Shown: piece after piece, positions 1 to 10,872 of the stretch
Position numbering within the stretch: the stretch's first letter is position 1
How the letters are laid out: every line of letters starts with the position of its first letter
Source of the DNA: Pleurodeles waltl
Lineage: Eukaryota > Chordata > Amphibia > Caudata > Salamandridae
Direction of reading: 5' to 3'
NCBI RefSeq assembly: GCF_031143425.1
Contig: NW_027150031.1
Location: forward strand, 62,001 to 126,000
DNA: 64,000 nt
Notes under the pieces: model-generated
Database searches by the model: none
What the model was told of the DNA's origin: nothing
The model's input: the letters and a program-made list of their open reading frames with translations, nothing else
Made by a program: the position numbers and the translations under genes

Positions 1-347
1 AGGCAGGGGGAAAGGCAGGGCTAACAGGAGTGCACGAGGAGCAACTAATGCCCCCGGAGGACCTTCTGGTAAGGCTTATCCATTTTTCCCCTCAAAACTT
101 CGGAGGAAGATTACGTTTTTTCAGGGACAATTGGAGTCACATCACCTCCGACGCTTGGGTGCTGCAGACAGTTTCCGGGTTCTAGATTGAATTTTGAGGT
201 ACCCCATCACAGGAGACGCTACCCGCGCCCCTAGTATTTTCAGCAGCGGATTCCGATTTCATAGACCTAGAGGTTCAGGCTCTCCTTCACAAAAATGCCG
301 TATCCTTCGCATTACTTCATCCCAGAGGTTTTGTAAGCAACATCTTC

Positions 348-1231
348 TTGGTAGAAAAGAAGGACAAGGGCTTTCGGCCTGTTATCAATCTCCGGTTATT
401 CAACGACTGGGTAGTATACAGGCACTTCAAAATGGAGGGTATTTATATTCTCTGCGATCTCCTCTTACAGGGAGATTGGATGGTATGTCTAGATCTCAAG
501 GACGCACATCTCACCGTCCCTATCTTTCCTCCTCACCGCAGTTTTCTGCAATTTCTCTGGAACGGTCAGGTATTCAAGTTCACAACTCTCCCCTTCGGTC
601 TTTCTTCAGCACCATGGTGCTTTACCAAACTCCTCAAGCCCGTGGTGGAAGTACTGCGGTTGCAAGGAATTCGTCTCATCATTTATCTGGACGATCTTCT
701 TCTGATCGATCAAACCAGGTCTCAACTCTTATCCAATATGAACACAACTATTGCTCTTTTGCAGGATCTGGGGTTCGTGACCAACCAACAGAAGTCAGAG
801 CTTCTTCCAGCCCAATCAATGGTTTTTCTGGGTTTCCTCATAGAATCCCGGTCAGCATCCTTTAGTCTTCCGACCCCAAAGATATCCAAGATCAAGAAGG
901 AACTAAGGAAGGTCCTTCGGTGCGACAGGATCTCGCTACGTCAGTTAGCCAGAGTGGTGGGCCTGCTTTCCTCCTCAATTGAGGCAATTTTTCCAGGCCC
1001 CCTCCACTACAGAGCCCCTCAACGCCTGAAGGCTTTTCACCTTTGGCGGGGGGTGACGTATTCCGAACTAATCTCCCTTTCTCAGGAGGCGAGGACAGAA
1101 TTACATTGGTGGCTAGACCACATGGAAGCGTGGAATGGCAGAGCCATTTTCGGGGCCTCCCCAGACCTGGTGATAGAATTGGATGCCAGTCGCCAGGGAT
1201 TGGGAGCTCGATGCGGGGACGTCTCGTTTGG
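348..1231 (+). pseudogene. DIRS-1 reverse transcriptase
   Basis: Polymerase copying the element RNA into DNA. Visible are the PVINLRLFN motif, the LDLKDAHLTVPI block, the LPFGLSSAPWCFTKLL block and the catalytic YLDD box in IIYLDDLLLI, followed by the DIRS-specific thumb and connection with the GPLHYRAPQRLK signature. The ATG at 348 is only the first after two upstream stops; the recognisable RT N-terminus (FFRDNWSHIT and following) runs in the same frame from about 115. The reading frame is lost in a run of ten G at 1231-1240, where RNase H homology moves to another frame. The catalytic box itself is intact. Confidence 0.88.
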
Positions 1232-1954
1232 GGGGGGGGGTGCTGGACCCCGCAGGAGCTCACCATGCATATCTACTGTCTGGAACTCCTGGCATGTTCT
1301 TTTGCGATCAAGTCTCTGACGAGAGACAAAATCTCATGTGTAGTGCTACTGCGGATGGACAATGTGTCAGCTGTGCAGTACATAAATCGTTTGGGGAGGA
1401 CACGATCGAGGGCCCTAGCGGAACTGGCGAAGGGCCTTTGGCACTTTTGCCTCCAGCATCAGATCTCTGTCACAGCAGAGTATCTTCCGGGGTCTTAGAA
1501 TACCTTGGCAGATTGGAATTCCCAGTTTCTGACAGATTCCAGCGATTGGCAACTGGATCAATCGATATTTTGGGCGATTATGGCTCGTTGGGGTCCTTGT
1601 TCGGTGGACCTTTTTGCATCCAGGTGGAATGCCCATCTACTCCTATACTTCAGTTGGCGCCCGGATCCGGGTGCTGCAGCAGTGGATGCATTTCTCCAGA
1701 ACTGGGGGCAACTTCAGGGGTATGCTTTTCCCCCCTTCCTTCTTATCCCGCGGGTTGCAGCTCTGGTTCGCCGTCAGGAAGCAACAGTGGTCCTGATAAC
1801 CCCCTGGTGGAGGTCCCAAGTGTGGTTTCCGACTCTGCTGGAACTCTCTTGCGAGTTACCAATTCGTCTTCCGGTCTTTCCCTTGATTCTCCGGGACCCT
1901 TCAGGCCTTTTTCACCCCCTGTTCCTTCAAGGCCATTTATATCTCATGGCATGA
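1232..1954 (+). pseudogene. DIRS-1 RNase H and linker
   Basis: RNase H degrades the RNA strand of the RNA:DNA hybrid. After the G-run frame change the protein continues with RMDNVSAVQYINRLGRTRS and an AEYLPGS segment, then a TAG stop at 1496-1498, then ADWNSQFLTDSSDWQLD and VDLFASRWNAHLL in the same frame. The order acidic residue, then N-x-GG/GR-x-S block, then YLPG...NTLADWNSR is typical of vertebrate DIRS RNase H. The linker (PPFLLIPRVAALVRRQEATVVLITPWW) leads to the recombinase. One nonsense codon and one frame change make it non-functional. Confidence 0.8.
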
Positions 1955-2850
1955 AAGATTTCAGGTCCCGCTGGCTGGACTGCCGACTTTCGCAAGAAGC
2001 TAAAAAGTTCATTGCACAGGCCTGGGCTCCTGGAACAGGCAAACGGTATAGATCCGCGTGGAATAGATGGTCTTGTTGGTGTGTGGGCAAACATTGCGAT
2101 CTCATGGGGGCCCGTATTACCGACATCATCAATTTCCTTGCAGAATTAGCTGAGTCTGGCCTGGTTTGTTGTACGATCAATTCTTTTCGATCAGCCATTT
2201 CGGTGGGTCATCCCCCTCTTGATAACCACCCGATCGGCGAACATCCTTGGATATGTAAACTTCTCAAGGGTATTAGACTTTCCAAACCTCCACAACCCAG
2301 GTATGCAGAGCTCTGGGACCTAAACCTAGTTCTTAATCTATTATCCTCGTGGCAGGATAATCAGTATCTGTCAAGGAAAGAGTTGTCGGCCAAACTTGCC
2401 ATGCTTTTGTGCCTCATCTCATGTAAGAGGGTGTCAGATGTCAGAGCCCTGGATGTATCGACTCGAGTGTTTTCTCCAGAAGGAGTAACTTTCACTATAT
2501 CAAGGAGAACGAAGAATAATACCAGGTCAGTATCCTATGCAGCTTTTCCTAATTCCCCAAAGTTATGTGTGATAAGGTGCCTGAAAGTCTATGAACAGGT
2601 AACAGCAGAGCTTAGACCTCCAGGTGAAAATCAATTGTTGATTTCCTTAAAGAAACCGTTTAAGGCAGTTTCCTCTCCTTCCATCGCCAGGTGGATCAGA
2701 TGGATATTAGCCGAAGAAGGTATTAATGTTCAGGTGTTTGGTGCTCACTCTACTCGGGGGGCCATGGCTTCAAAAGCCATTCAAGTGGGGGGTAGATTAG
2801 AGGACATTATGAATGCGGCTGATTGGTCTTCTGAATCTACTTTTAAATAG
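1951..2850 (+). pseudogene. DIRS-1 tyrosine recombinase, stopped just before the nucleophile tyrosine
   Basis: This recombinase would integrate the circular DNA form without a target-site duplication. The start is chosen at ATG 1951 because homology begins there; upstream the frame is an overlap with the linker. Visible are the SAM-like core-binding region (WAPGTGKRYRSAWNRW), the catalytic Arg in CKRVSDVRALD, and the HxxR box in GAHSTRGAMASKA, followed by IMNAADWSSESTF. The frame ends at TAG 2848-2850. The codons right after the stop read Phe-Tyr-Phe-Lys-Pro, so the expected catalytic Tyr lies two codons beyond the stop. Otherwise the domain is uninterrupted for 299 residues. Confidence 0.85.
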
Positions 2851-2944
2851 TTTTATTTTAAACCAATTCACGAAGCAGCCTCCTTGGTGCTGAGTAAGCT
2901 TTGAACTTGCATAATGCTCGCCTCTGGTCCTGACATAGAATGCA

Positions 2945-3553
2945 AAATTTCCTAGCTATCGTGAAGGAAAGTTTCAATTCTATTAAGGACACGGAGGCGA
3001 GGATTATCCCACCCTACACTACTCACGAGTTTTTCCCACCCGAAGAGTTTCTGACTCCGTAATAAGGTGGTATGCTTACATTCCTGTTCCTATTTGTTTG
3101 TTTTTCTTAAACAAATTTCTAGTTAACATTAAATTGAGAACATTACTATTTCTTGCTCTGTATTCTTCTCGCTTCAAATATCTAAGATTCGTAAGAACTG
3201 TTTAGTTTTTTGACACTTGACTTCGACATTTGCCATGTTATTTTCAGCTTTTTTTATCAGTCATTTTTTCATAGGATCCGAAACTGCAACCAATTGAGAC
3301 TTCTAGGATTCCTTTCGCAGTGAAGTCGAGGATGAATGACGCACCCGGGGATATTTATACAGGCGTCAGGAGTGGATCCTCATTGGACACTGGTTACCAT
3401 GATGGCGGACTCATGGAACTTGTAGTTTTTTTGTGTATTCTTTGTTTAACTTTGAACTTGCTGTTTAATAAAAAGTGAAGAAAGATCTGCATAATCCTCA
3501 CCTCCGTGTCCTTAATAGAATTAAAACTTTCCTTCATGATAGCTAGGAAATTT
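2945..3553 (+). repeat. DIRS-1 internal complementary region and right terminal inverted repeat
   Basis: Bases 2945-3011 (around CTATTAAGGACACGGAGG) reappear inverted at 3488-3553 (around CTCCGTGTCCTTAATAG) with a few mismatches. The stretch before it, 2915-2944 (GCCTCTGGTCCTGACATAG), matches the outer end of the opposite terminus as judged from DIRS-B. A segment complementary to both ends joined together is the DIRS internal complementary region, believed to template circle closure. 3012-3487 is the non-coding right repeat. Confidence 0.85.
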
Positions 3554-5030
3554 CACATTTGTGGTGTTTATTGCTAGCATAGGCGTAATAAAAAATTAAG
3601 CTTGTCTTCCTACGCTTTTATATTTTTCATGTTGAAAAATAATCACCAAGCGACCAATCCTTTTTTAACAGTAATTAATGCAGCAAAGAAAAGAAAAACA
3701 CATGTTCCCTAATTTTACATTAAAGGGTATTTTTATAGTTATTTATAGTTTTTTTCTCTGTCTATAGCGCATTTGTAGCTTTTTGTAGACATGTCAACTT
3801 TTCACTCCAATTTGTTGAACAGATCATATTTTGTGGGTAGAAGGGTGATATATTTGAGTCCATAGTAAGCAAACTAATTAGCATTGTCACAGCGCAGCGA
3901 TTTCATATGAAGCCACATCACAGGAAGTGAACTGGTCGTGGACTAGGCCCTCCTCTCAGTCCACCCACATACAGAGCCCACTGCATTTGACCTTTGGCCT
4001 GCACAACTGGCAGCGCGTCCTAGGCGTGCAAAGTAGACACTGCATAGGATGTGCCCTTCTGCCATATAGCCTACACCCTAGCCTCTGTACCACCGAAAAT
4101 GGATGTGCACAGTCTTTGGCACACAGAACATGCTCTCGGTACATGGCCTTATCAGTGGCCGACCTTCCAAGAGCACTGTCCCCACAGAGCCCAATGCTAC
4201 AGCCTTTGCCATATGCCGTGGACAGTGGGCATGTCTTTTGGCCATAGTGGTGTAACCTCCCATAGCTACCGATCAAGCTGTGGATAGCTATTGGATGCAC
4301 AGCTGGCTCATGGCACAGCTGTGGCAAATAAACAGTCCGATCACCTCATCCTCCACCCCCTTCATGACCGCAGAGCCAAATGCACAAATTCTTTTGGTTG
4401 TGCACTGTGGGGGTTCCATTTTTGGGGGGGTGTCCTTTTTTTCAGGTCAAGCACGCGCAAGCACTTTGACCTGTTGTAATCTATCTGTAGGCTTTTAACC
4501 ACACCCACTATATGCCCATCACTATCATTCGTTCATGGGCTTGCCTTTCAAAAATAATTTGTTATCATTGGTAAATGCTTTATGTTTGCCCTTCTTTGGG
4601 GTGGTTTTGTTACCACCTTGGACACCGACCCTGTTACATGGATAATTGCCCTTTTGAAGATACGTTTGACTGCAGGCAAACTTCTTTTTCCTTTTGTGTC
4701 TCTCCTTCGCACTCATGGCGGCCGTGGCACTTTGAATCGGCTCGCTTATGTCTGCCGTTCTACTTTTCATTTTCAATTCATGTGGCAAGAAAAGTCCAGT
4801 TAGGAATTTACAACACTGGGGTTACACCTTCTGAATATTTACTTGGGGGACCACCCAGAATGCAACCACGCCAGCTGTAATCCTTTGCACCCTGTACCGC
4901 TATGCTCCATACTATACATTTCCTATCTCCTAAGTAATACTTGATGTCTCATGATTCATCATACCCGCTTCCCAAAAACCTGCACCCTCATACTCCTAGC
5001 CTTCTGCGACCCACCACACAAAATTGTTTA
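3554..5030. other. Unassigned non-coding stretch
   Basis: I see no convincing gene or repeat boundary here. 3554-3900 is A/T rich. 3900-4500 has ordinary composition with several short overlapping frames on both strands that share no recognisable domain. 4500-5030 is similar. It may hold old decayed repeats. Confidence 0.5.
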
Positions 5031-5586
5031 ACAATGAGGTTCCTTGGCGGACTCACCGGATTGTAAGTGAACTGTCAATTCCCCTCCTCTTTCTCCCTCT
5101 ACAACAGTGTCCACCCAGGCGCACGGGCCTTACAGGTTCAGACCCGCAGTTTAGTAGGACTTTCGGTAGCGAGCTATTCTCCGCTACTGTTTTCATCCCT
5201 TTCCCCTTTCCCTAACGTCACTTATTTCTTATTCTTTTTCTTAGATCTTTACACCCCTTTCCTCCCTTCTGAGCTTATTAGATCGTTAACCCTTCCCCGG
5301 TTACTTGGCGGCTGCCTCTCCCTCCCTCTTGCCTCTCTATTCTGCTCTCCATACATTTTCTCCTATCCCCCTGACTTGCCCTTCACCTTTATGACTCTTT
5401 CTTCTCCTGTGACCGAGGGCTTTATTTCCACCCTTCCCTTTTGTTTCCTCATCCCCCCCATCTCACGCTTGGGCGGAGTTCTTTTATGCTTAACACCTCC
5501 TTTTCCCCTTTTTTTTTTTTTCTCTCTCTCTCATCGAACACAGACCCCTGTGCTTTCCGTAGACTAGGCCCCCCCTACATCTACCC
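5031..5586 (+). other. Pyrimidine-rich stretch upstream of L1-A
   Basis: A C/T-dominated segment with a T run near 5509-5520. An open frame crosses 5067-5567, but its composition (Leu, Pro, Phe, Ser) is that of translated polypyrimidine. It directly precedes the endonuclease homology of L1-A, so it may be that element's ORF1-ORF2 spacer or leader. Confidence 0.45.
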
Positions 5587-6631
5587 ATGGGGTCGACGAC
5601 TCCACTCACAGTCCTGTCCTGGAATGTACACGGTATGACCCACTACACTACAGAAGGTCCTATCTTATCTCTGCTCCAAACACGCCGACATTGTCCTACT
5701 ACAGGAAACACTTCTATCCCCATCAGACTCCGAAAAACTCCGTAGAGATTAGGTGGGCAGGGTGCTTTTCAGCAGAATACCATCTGTATATGACTGAGCG
5801 CAGGGCACAGGGAGGAGGTGCGGGGTGGCAATACTCTTTCGTCGTTCCTTACAGTTTCGGCTACTCAAGACATGGTGTGACCCGGAAGGGCGCTACGTCC
5901 TTGCCAAGCTGACTGTAGGCTCTTCTTCAATTTGTATAGGTTCCATATATGCTCCCACAGGCTCCAAACGTTCCTTCTTCCTCTCTCTCAATCGCCTATT
6001 AACACAGATTGGTGCCTCACAATATATACTAGGAGGGGATTGGAACGTTGTTCAGGACACCATCCTAGATCGCTCAAGCGGTCTTGATGTGGGCAATAAT
6101 GCAGATCAAGCCCTCCTACATGATGTCCTATCAGATCACGGTCTGCTAGATTGCTGGCGTCTTTCTCACCCCTCCGATCGTGAATACACTTTTGTCTCCT
6201 CAGTCCATGGGACTCAATCATGCCTAGACTACTTTTTGATCAATCACTGGATGGTGCAGTCGATTCGAATGTCAGAAATCCTCACGGCCGAACTGTCTGA
6301 TCATTCCCCGGTTTTATTAACCCTAGAACTCATGTTGATCACACCCGGCCGTAAGCCCTGGCGCCTCTCCAGTCCCAGATACCGAACCCCGAAGGGAAAG
6401 GAACAACTTAAAGCACATGGAGCCACATACCTTAAGGATAATAAGGGCTCGGTTTCTTCGCCCAAGCTTCTCTGGGCGGCGGCAAAGGAAACCATTAGAG
6501 GACAGCTCATGAGGGATGCGGCCATCTCCAGAGCTCAAAAGAGAGATCAGCAGAGCAACCTAGAAGATAGTATAGCCCACGCCACCAGGGAGTACACCAG
6601 AAAGCCCACCCGTCCAACCGTCACCGCCTAG
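5587..6631 (+). pseudogene. L1-A AP-type endonuclease domain
   Basis: Would nick target DNA to prime reverse transcription. The frame opens at ATG 5587 with LTVLSWNVHGM (the N-terminal Asn motif), shifts at about 5690 and again at about 5825. The long frame 5825-6631 carries SIYAPTGSKRS, the metal-binding ILGGDWNVVQD, SCLDYFLINH and the terminal SDHSPVLL motif with the catalytic Asp-His pair. After that comes the usual lysine/arginine-rich linker. Domain order and motifs fit the exonuclease/endonuclease/phosphatase fold. At least two frame changes inactivate it. Confidence 0.82.
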
Positions 6632-6897
6632 AACAAGCTAAAATGGAGCTCAACTCCCTTTATACCTCACGGGCGGAATATGCATTACAAAGGCTGAAAG
6701 GTCCGCACTATGAACACGGGGAGAAGGCAGGCCGCCTACTAGTTGCCTAACTTTGTCAAAGGGAGGCTGCACTGGCCATACCAGCAATACGTAATCAAGA
6801 CGACACACTTATCATGCACCCTCAGGCAATTGCAAATTAATTTGGCCATTATTACCAAGCCCTATATACCCCAGAAACGATCGAGGACACTAACCGC

Positions 6898-8288
6898 TTG
6901 GATGCCTTCCTGCGGAGAGCAAATATACCCTCTCTCTCGGCTGAAGGTAGGGCACTCTTAGAGGGCGACAGCAGCAAGGTGGAGATTCAGCAGGCGATAG
7001 CCAATTTACCATACCATAAAGCACCAGGGGAGGATGGGTTTACGTCCGAATTTTATAAATGGACGGAGCTGACACTGTGGAAGCCTTATACGAGGCAATC
7101 AAAGGGGCTGACCAGATGGGTTCTCTACACCCTTTCTCCAACAAAGCCTCCATCACAGTCTCACCCAAACCAGGAAAGGATCCTCTTCTCTGTGGAAGCT
7201 ACCGCCCCATTTCACTCCTCAATTGGGATATTAAGATATTGGCAGGGATATTGGCATCTCGCCTCAAGAAGGTCATTCCTTCCCTAGTTCACCACACCCA
7301 AGTGGGTTTCGTGGCGGGCCGCTCCTCAAGGAACCACCTCCACATACTCTTTCATGCTATCTGGACGGCACGAGACACGCAAGAGGAAGCCCTTGCCCTC
7401 TCATTGGAAGCCGAGAAGATATTTGACCGAATAGAATGGTGGTACCTTTTTGAAATCCTAAAACGTTTTGGACTAGGGACTAGTTTCATTAATAGAGTGC
7501 ACCTATTATATGACTCCCCGACAGCCCAGGTAAACTGTGGAGGATTCCTCTCGGACACCTTCTCGATCCACAGAGGGACACGACAGGGCTGCCTGCTATC
7601 TCCCTTATTGCTTCTATTGGCCGTAGAACCCTTAGCAGTGGTTATTCGCAGCTCCAATCTTATATCTGGAATTTTGATCCCAGGCGGGAGTTCTGTCATT
7701 TACCTATATGCGGACGATATCCTACTTACTCTCACCGACCTGCCCAACTCTCTCCGAGCCCTTAGAGGGATCCTAACATAATTTGAACATCTTTCGGGCT
7801 ATCGGATAAATTGGGACAAAAGTGAAGCACTACCATTATCCCCTGTAACTGTCAGCACTTCAGTGCAAGGCCTCCCGGGCAATTGGAAACACTCACGTCT
7901 TCGCTACGTGGGCATTGAAATTAACAAAAGTTTGGATAAAATAGTGACGGACAATTTAGACCCCTTGCTTAGCAATATGAAGCGGGATTTTGAGAAGAGG
8001 AATCAGTTGGGTCTCTCTATGTGGGGCAGAGTGCAGGCGGTACGAATGGTGACCTTACCAAGATTTCTATATGTCTTGGGCATGCTCCCCTTGCAAATAC
8101 CCTTATCACTCCTCCGAGAGATAGATTGTTGCATTCACGCTTTCGCCTGGGGATCCATACACCCATGGTTACCTAGATCCGCACTACTAGCCCGCCGCGA
8201 CTTTGGAGGTCTAAGTCTTCCCTCAGTCGAATACTATGCCTCCGCATTGCATCTTTCGCAATTGGTCTTTTTACTCCCGGACGCATGA
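6898..8288 (+). pseudogene. L1-A reverse transcriptase
   Basis: The N-terminal part (6898-7080) contains YHKAPGEDGFTSEFYK, the L1 RT-0/1 motif. After a frame change the 7059-7781 frame carries PKPGKDPLLCGSYRPISLLN, then EKIFDRIEW, the GTRQGCLLSPLL box and the catalytic YADD in LYADDILLTL. A stop at about 7779 and another frame change lead to 7863-8288, with the thumb-like RYVGIEIN and WGRVQAVRMVTLPRFLYVL segments. The box is intact but the gene is broken at several points. Confidence 0.85.
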
Positions 8289-8303
8289 GATCCGCCACTT
8301 TGG

Positions 8304-9328
8304 ATGGAAGTAGAACGGACGCTCATGGGTGCCTCATCCTTCCTCCAGATGCTTTATGATGCAGGTCTGGTGTATCAGCGAACCACCAATCCCATGATTG
8401 GAGCTATGTGGAAAGCTTGGCAGCAAGCAGTAGACCTCCGTTTGCATGATAGAGCCCCATTATGGGGCAATAAAAGTTTTCAAATCGGGGGAAAGACTAT
8501 CTTTTGGAGGGATTGGAACCTGAGTGGTATCATGTGGGTGGATCAGCTCATATCGGGTGATACCTGGAGGATGTTCGAGGAACTCAAAGAAGAATTTGAA
8601 CTTCCTGAGCATTATTCATGTTGTTTCCTTCAACTCCGACATTGTCTTGCGCAACGGGTAGGGCACAATACCTGGAAACCTGGGTCAATTGAAGGGGGCT
8701 GTATCCGGACAGTAGGCATTATTAAATCGGGATCTTTTCTCACTCCCTCTCCTTAATTCCCTTAAGAATAGATGGCAGGCACGCCTACAGATTGACTACG
8801 ACCTAGAGGACTGGGTAGACTTGATTGAGGCTAGAGACCGGGGGGCCAGAGAGGCCCGTCTGATATTTTGTTTTTTAAAAACTTACATGATTGATATTGG
8901 ACCCCCCAGAAACTGCGCACTGCAGGATTACTGTCTCACGCCTCTTGCCGGAGATGCCCGCACGCTCATTGTCTTGCCCCATATTTTACATGATTGTCCG
9001 GCCATTCAGCATTTTTGGCAGTTGGTGGGAAATACCCTTAGGGAGGTGTTGCCCCTGCCGTCACTCCTCACCCCCTCCCTCCTGCTACTGCATGATATTA
9101 GAGAGCTCTATGACCTCTCCCGACCACAAGGCCGATTACTGCACACCGCACTGGCCATGGCAAAACTATGACATACATTGGCGAGCAGCGGCCGTCCCTT
9201 CTCATGAAGAATGGATTGCTGCAATGTATCAGGCGGCCTCCCATGAACGACTTATATATGACCTGCAGGATAGAGCAGATGTGTTTTTACAAACCTGGTC
9301 GCCTTTTCTCTCCGGACCAATGAGCTGA
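8304..9328 (+). pseudogene. L1-A ORF2 C-terminal region
   Basis: Continuation of the L1 ORF2 C-terminus across three frames (8304-8756, 8821-9171, 8891-9328). LPHILHDCPAIQHFWQL is the counterpart of the L1-B HMVWEC region, a Cys/His segment typical of L1 ORF2 C-termini. Stops and shifts separate the pieces. The last recognisable residues end at the stop at 9326-9328, followed by about 190 bases of 3' UTR and the A-rich tail. Confidence 0.7.
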
Positions 9329-9560
9329 GTCCTTCCCATGAGAGGTCACAACCAAACTACACGGATGGGGCTCCGCTTCCCTGAATCATTTACCATCACT
9401 CCTTACTTAACTATATTCCCTCCGATCCAGTACTGACCTCTACTATATGACAGACTATCGGCTGTATATGTCAAGCAAGTCTTGAAGGTCAATGGTCCGT
9501 ATTTGTGTGTATTGTTTTAAGTAATAAAAACAATAAAAAAGTACAACATAAAAACAAATG

Positions 9561-9888
9561 TTCCCTATGATGGATATGCATGAAATGACATGAAAAACCT
9601 AAGCTAAATGCCCTGATTTTATGTCAACACCAGAGGCTCTTATTATGCTTTTTTCTCTTGCTGTTTTAAATAGAAGCATCTGAGAAACCTACAGTTGCCA
9701 AAAGGCCTAGAACCAGTAGGCTAATGGGCGAACAGACAGGCGGAAGACAATGTACCGTCCACACTATAATGAGAGGCCAATCAGCCACCTTTTACAGTGC
9801 GGAATCAACGCAAACGAAAACACGGCGGAAACAGGACTTGGAAGGGAAAACACTCACCACTCCACACCCCACGAGGAACCAGGAAGCC
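9561..9888. other. Stretch between L1-A tail and Harbinger exon 1
   Basis: No gene seen. A segment at about 9752-9777 (CCACACTATAATGAGAGGCC) looks like an inverted version of the CTCATTATGAACAC end of Harbinger-B, so a Harbinger terminus may lie here. 9780-9888 resembles the Harbinger-B leader upstream of exon 1 (shared AAACACTCACC). Confidence 0.4.
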
Positions 9889-9971
9889 ATGGAGCCAGAA
9901 CTCCAAATACTCCCTGCAATGGTATTCCTGCTCCTCTATCAGGAGCACCAAAGACGGCGACAAGGACCACT
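9889..9971 (+). pseudogene. Harbinger-A transposase exon 1
   Basis: Short first exon beginning ATGGAGCCAGAACTCCAAAT and coding a 27-residue leader (MEPELQILPAMVFLLLY then QEHQRRRQGP) that ends in the basic stretch preceding the helix-turn-helix region of vertebrate Harbinger transposases. It ends at a clear donor GTGAGT (9972). Joining to the acceptor at 14850 keeps the frame: the two leftover bases plus the first base of exon 2 complete a codon and continue into the RPLGQ...VYRPL segment. The corresponding exon in Harbinger-B is at 62276. Confidence 0.7.
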
Positions 9972-10473
9972 GTGAGTACTGCACCTACAACACAGGGGAG
10001 GGGGGAGGGAAAAGAGAGTGACACACACACGCAACACGCAAAACCTCCACCCCCACCCTCACCCTCACCCACAGCAACATACACACAAATACATGCTGCA
10101 ACATTACATTTACACCCCCCACCCCCCTGGAAGAACGCAAGGACAAAAGGAAATGAGTTGAACGATTGTAATAAATAAAAATCCATTTGTCAAAACTCGA
10201 AATACAGTATATACAATTATGTACACCAACTACACAACTCCGGATAGTGCACTAATTATTGTCCGTGGACCACTGGGCCGAAAAAGCATGGGCGAGTCCC
10301 ACACTCGATACCAGACTCCAAACAGAGAGAACACTGCAGGGGCATCAGATTGAAATGAAACAGGCACCTCAGGGTGAAGGGAAGGGGAGACACCTCAGCC
10401 GGATGAGTGCACGACGCCACTGCTCCACGAGGGGGCTCCATGCCCACTGATTGGTCCTGGGGAAGTGAAAAAC

Positions 10474-10872
10474 CACAATCTCTCAAGTCTTTACAGTGGG
10501 TGGTTTGCCCACTGCTGTATCCTGGGGAGTGCAAAGCCACAGTCTCTCAAGTCTTTCCAGTCAGTGGTTTGCCCACTGCTGCATCCTGGGGAGTGCAAAG
10601 CCACAGTCTCTCCAGTCTTTACAGTGGGTGGTTTGCCCACTGCTGCATCCTGGGGATTGCAAAGCCACAGTCTCTCAAGTCTTTACAGTGGGTGGTTTGC
10701 CCACTGCTGCATCTTGGGGAGTGCAAAGCCACAGTCTCTCAAGTCTTTACAGTGGGTGGTTTGCCCACTGCTGCATCCTGGGAGTGCAAAGCCACAGCCT
10801 CTCAAGTCTTTCCAGTGGGTGATTTGCCCACTGCTTTATCCTGGTGAGTGCAAAGCCACAGTCTCTCAGGTG
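10474..10872 (+). repeat. Minisatellite, about 63 bp unit, six copies
   Basis: Six head-to-tail copies of a unit containing GGTTTGCCCACTGCTGCATC and CAAAGCCACAGTCTCTCAAG. Units start near 10474, 10537, 10600, 10663, 10726 and 10790, with few substitutions and a 1-base deletion in the fifth (GGGAGT instead of GGGGAGT). The array lies in transposase intron 1, and frames through it are repeat translations, not genes. Confidence 0.92.

Larger units (their letters stand above)
1..3553 (+). mobile_element. DIRS retrotransposon DIRS-1, 3' part, left-truncated by window edge
   Basis: DIRS elements are tyrosine-recombinase retrotransposons that lack LTRs and integrase. In order the window shows a gag tail and RT N-terminus (1-347), reverse transcriptase, RNase H, a linker, a tyrosine recombinase, then an internal complementary region and a terminal inverted repeat. 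That order and the inverted repeat geometry (2945-3011 against 3488-3553) are diagnostic for the order. The copy is dead: two stops lie upstream of the RT (about 184 and 196), a frame change sits in a G run at 1231-1240, a stop at 1496-1498, and a stop just before the expected recombinase tyrosine. The gag and left terminus lie outside the window. Confidence 0.88.
5587..9560 (+). mobile_element. L1-type non-LTR retrotransposon L1-A, decayed
   Basis: ORF2 of an L1-type LINE, with AP-like endonuclease, reverse transcriptase and C-terminal region in that order and an A-rich 3' end (9520-9560, AATAAAAACAATAAAAAA). ORF1 is not recognisable. Frames change at least six times and several stops intervene, so the copy is old. 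It differs clearly in sequence from L1-B at 29741-36526, so it belongs to a different lineage. I could not establish a target-site duplication. Confidence 0.85.

Noticed and set aside
5067..5567. 166-codon hydrophobic frame that could look like a membrane protein
   Set aside because: It is the translation of a polypyrimidine tract (Leu, Phe, Ser, Pro); no start context or conserved pattern.
3696..9577. Possible target duplication of L1-A: AAAAACACATGTTCCCTA near 3696 and AAAAACAAATGTTCCCTA near 9553
   Set aside because: 17 of 18 bases match, but half is A-rich tail sequence and the implied 5' end at about 3714 has no LINE-like start or ORF1. I cannot call it more than chance.
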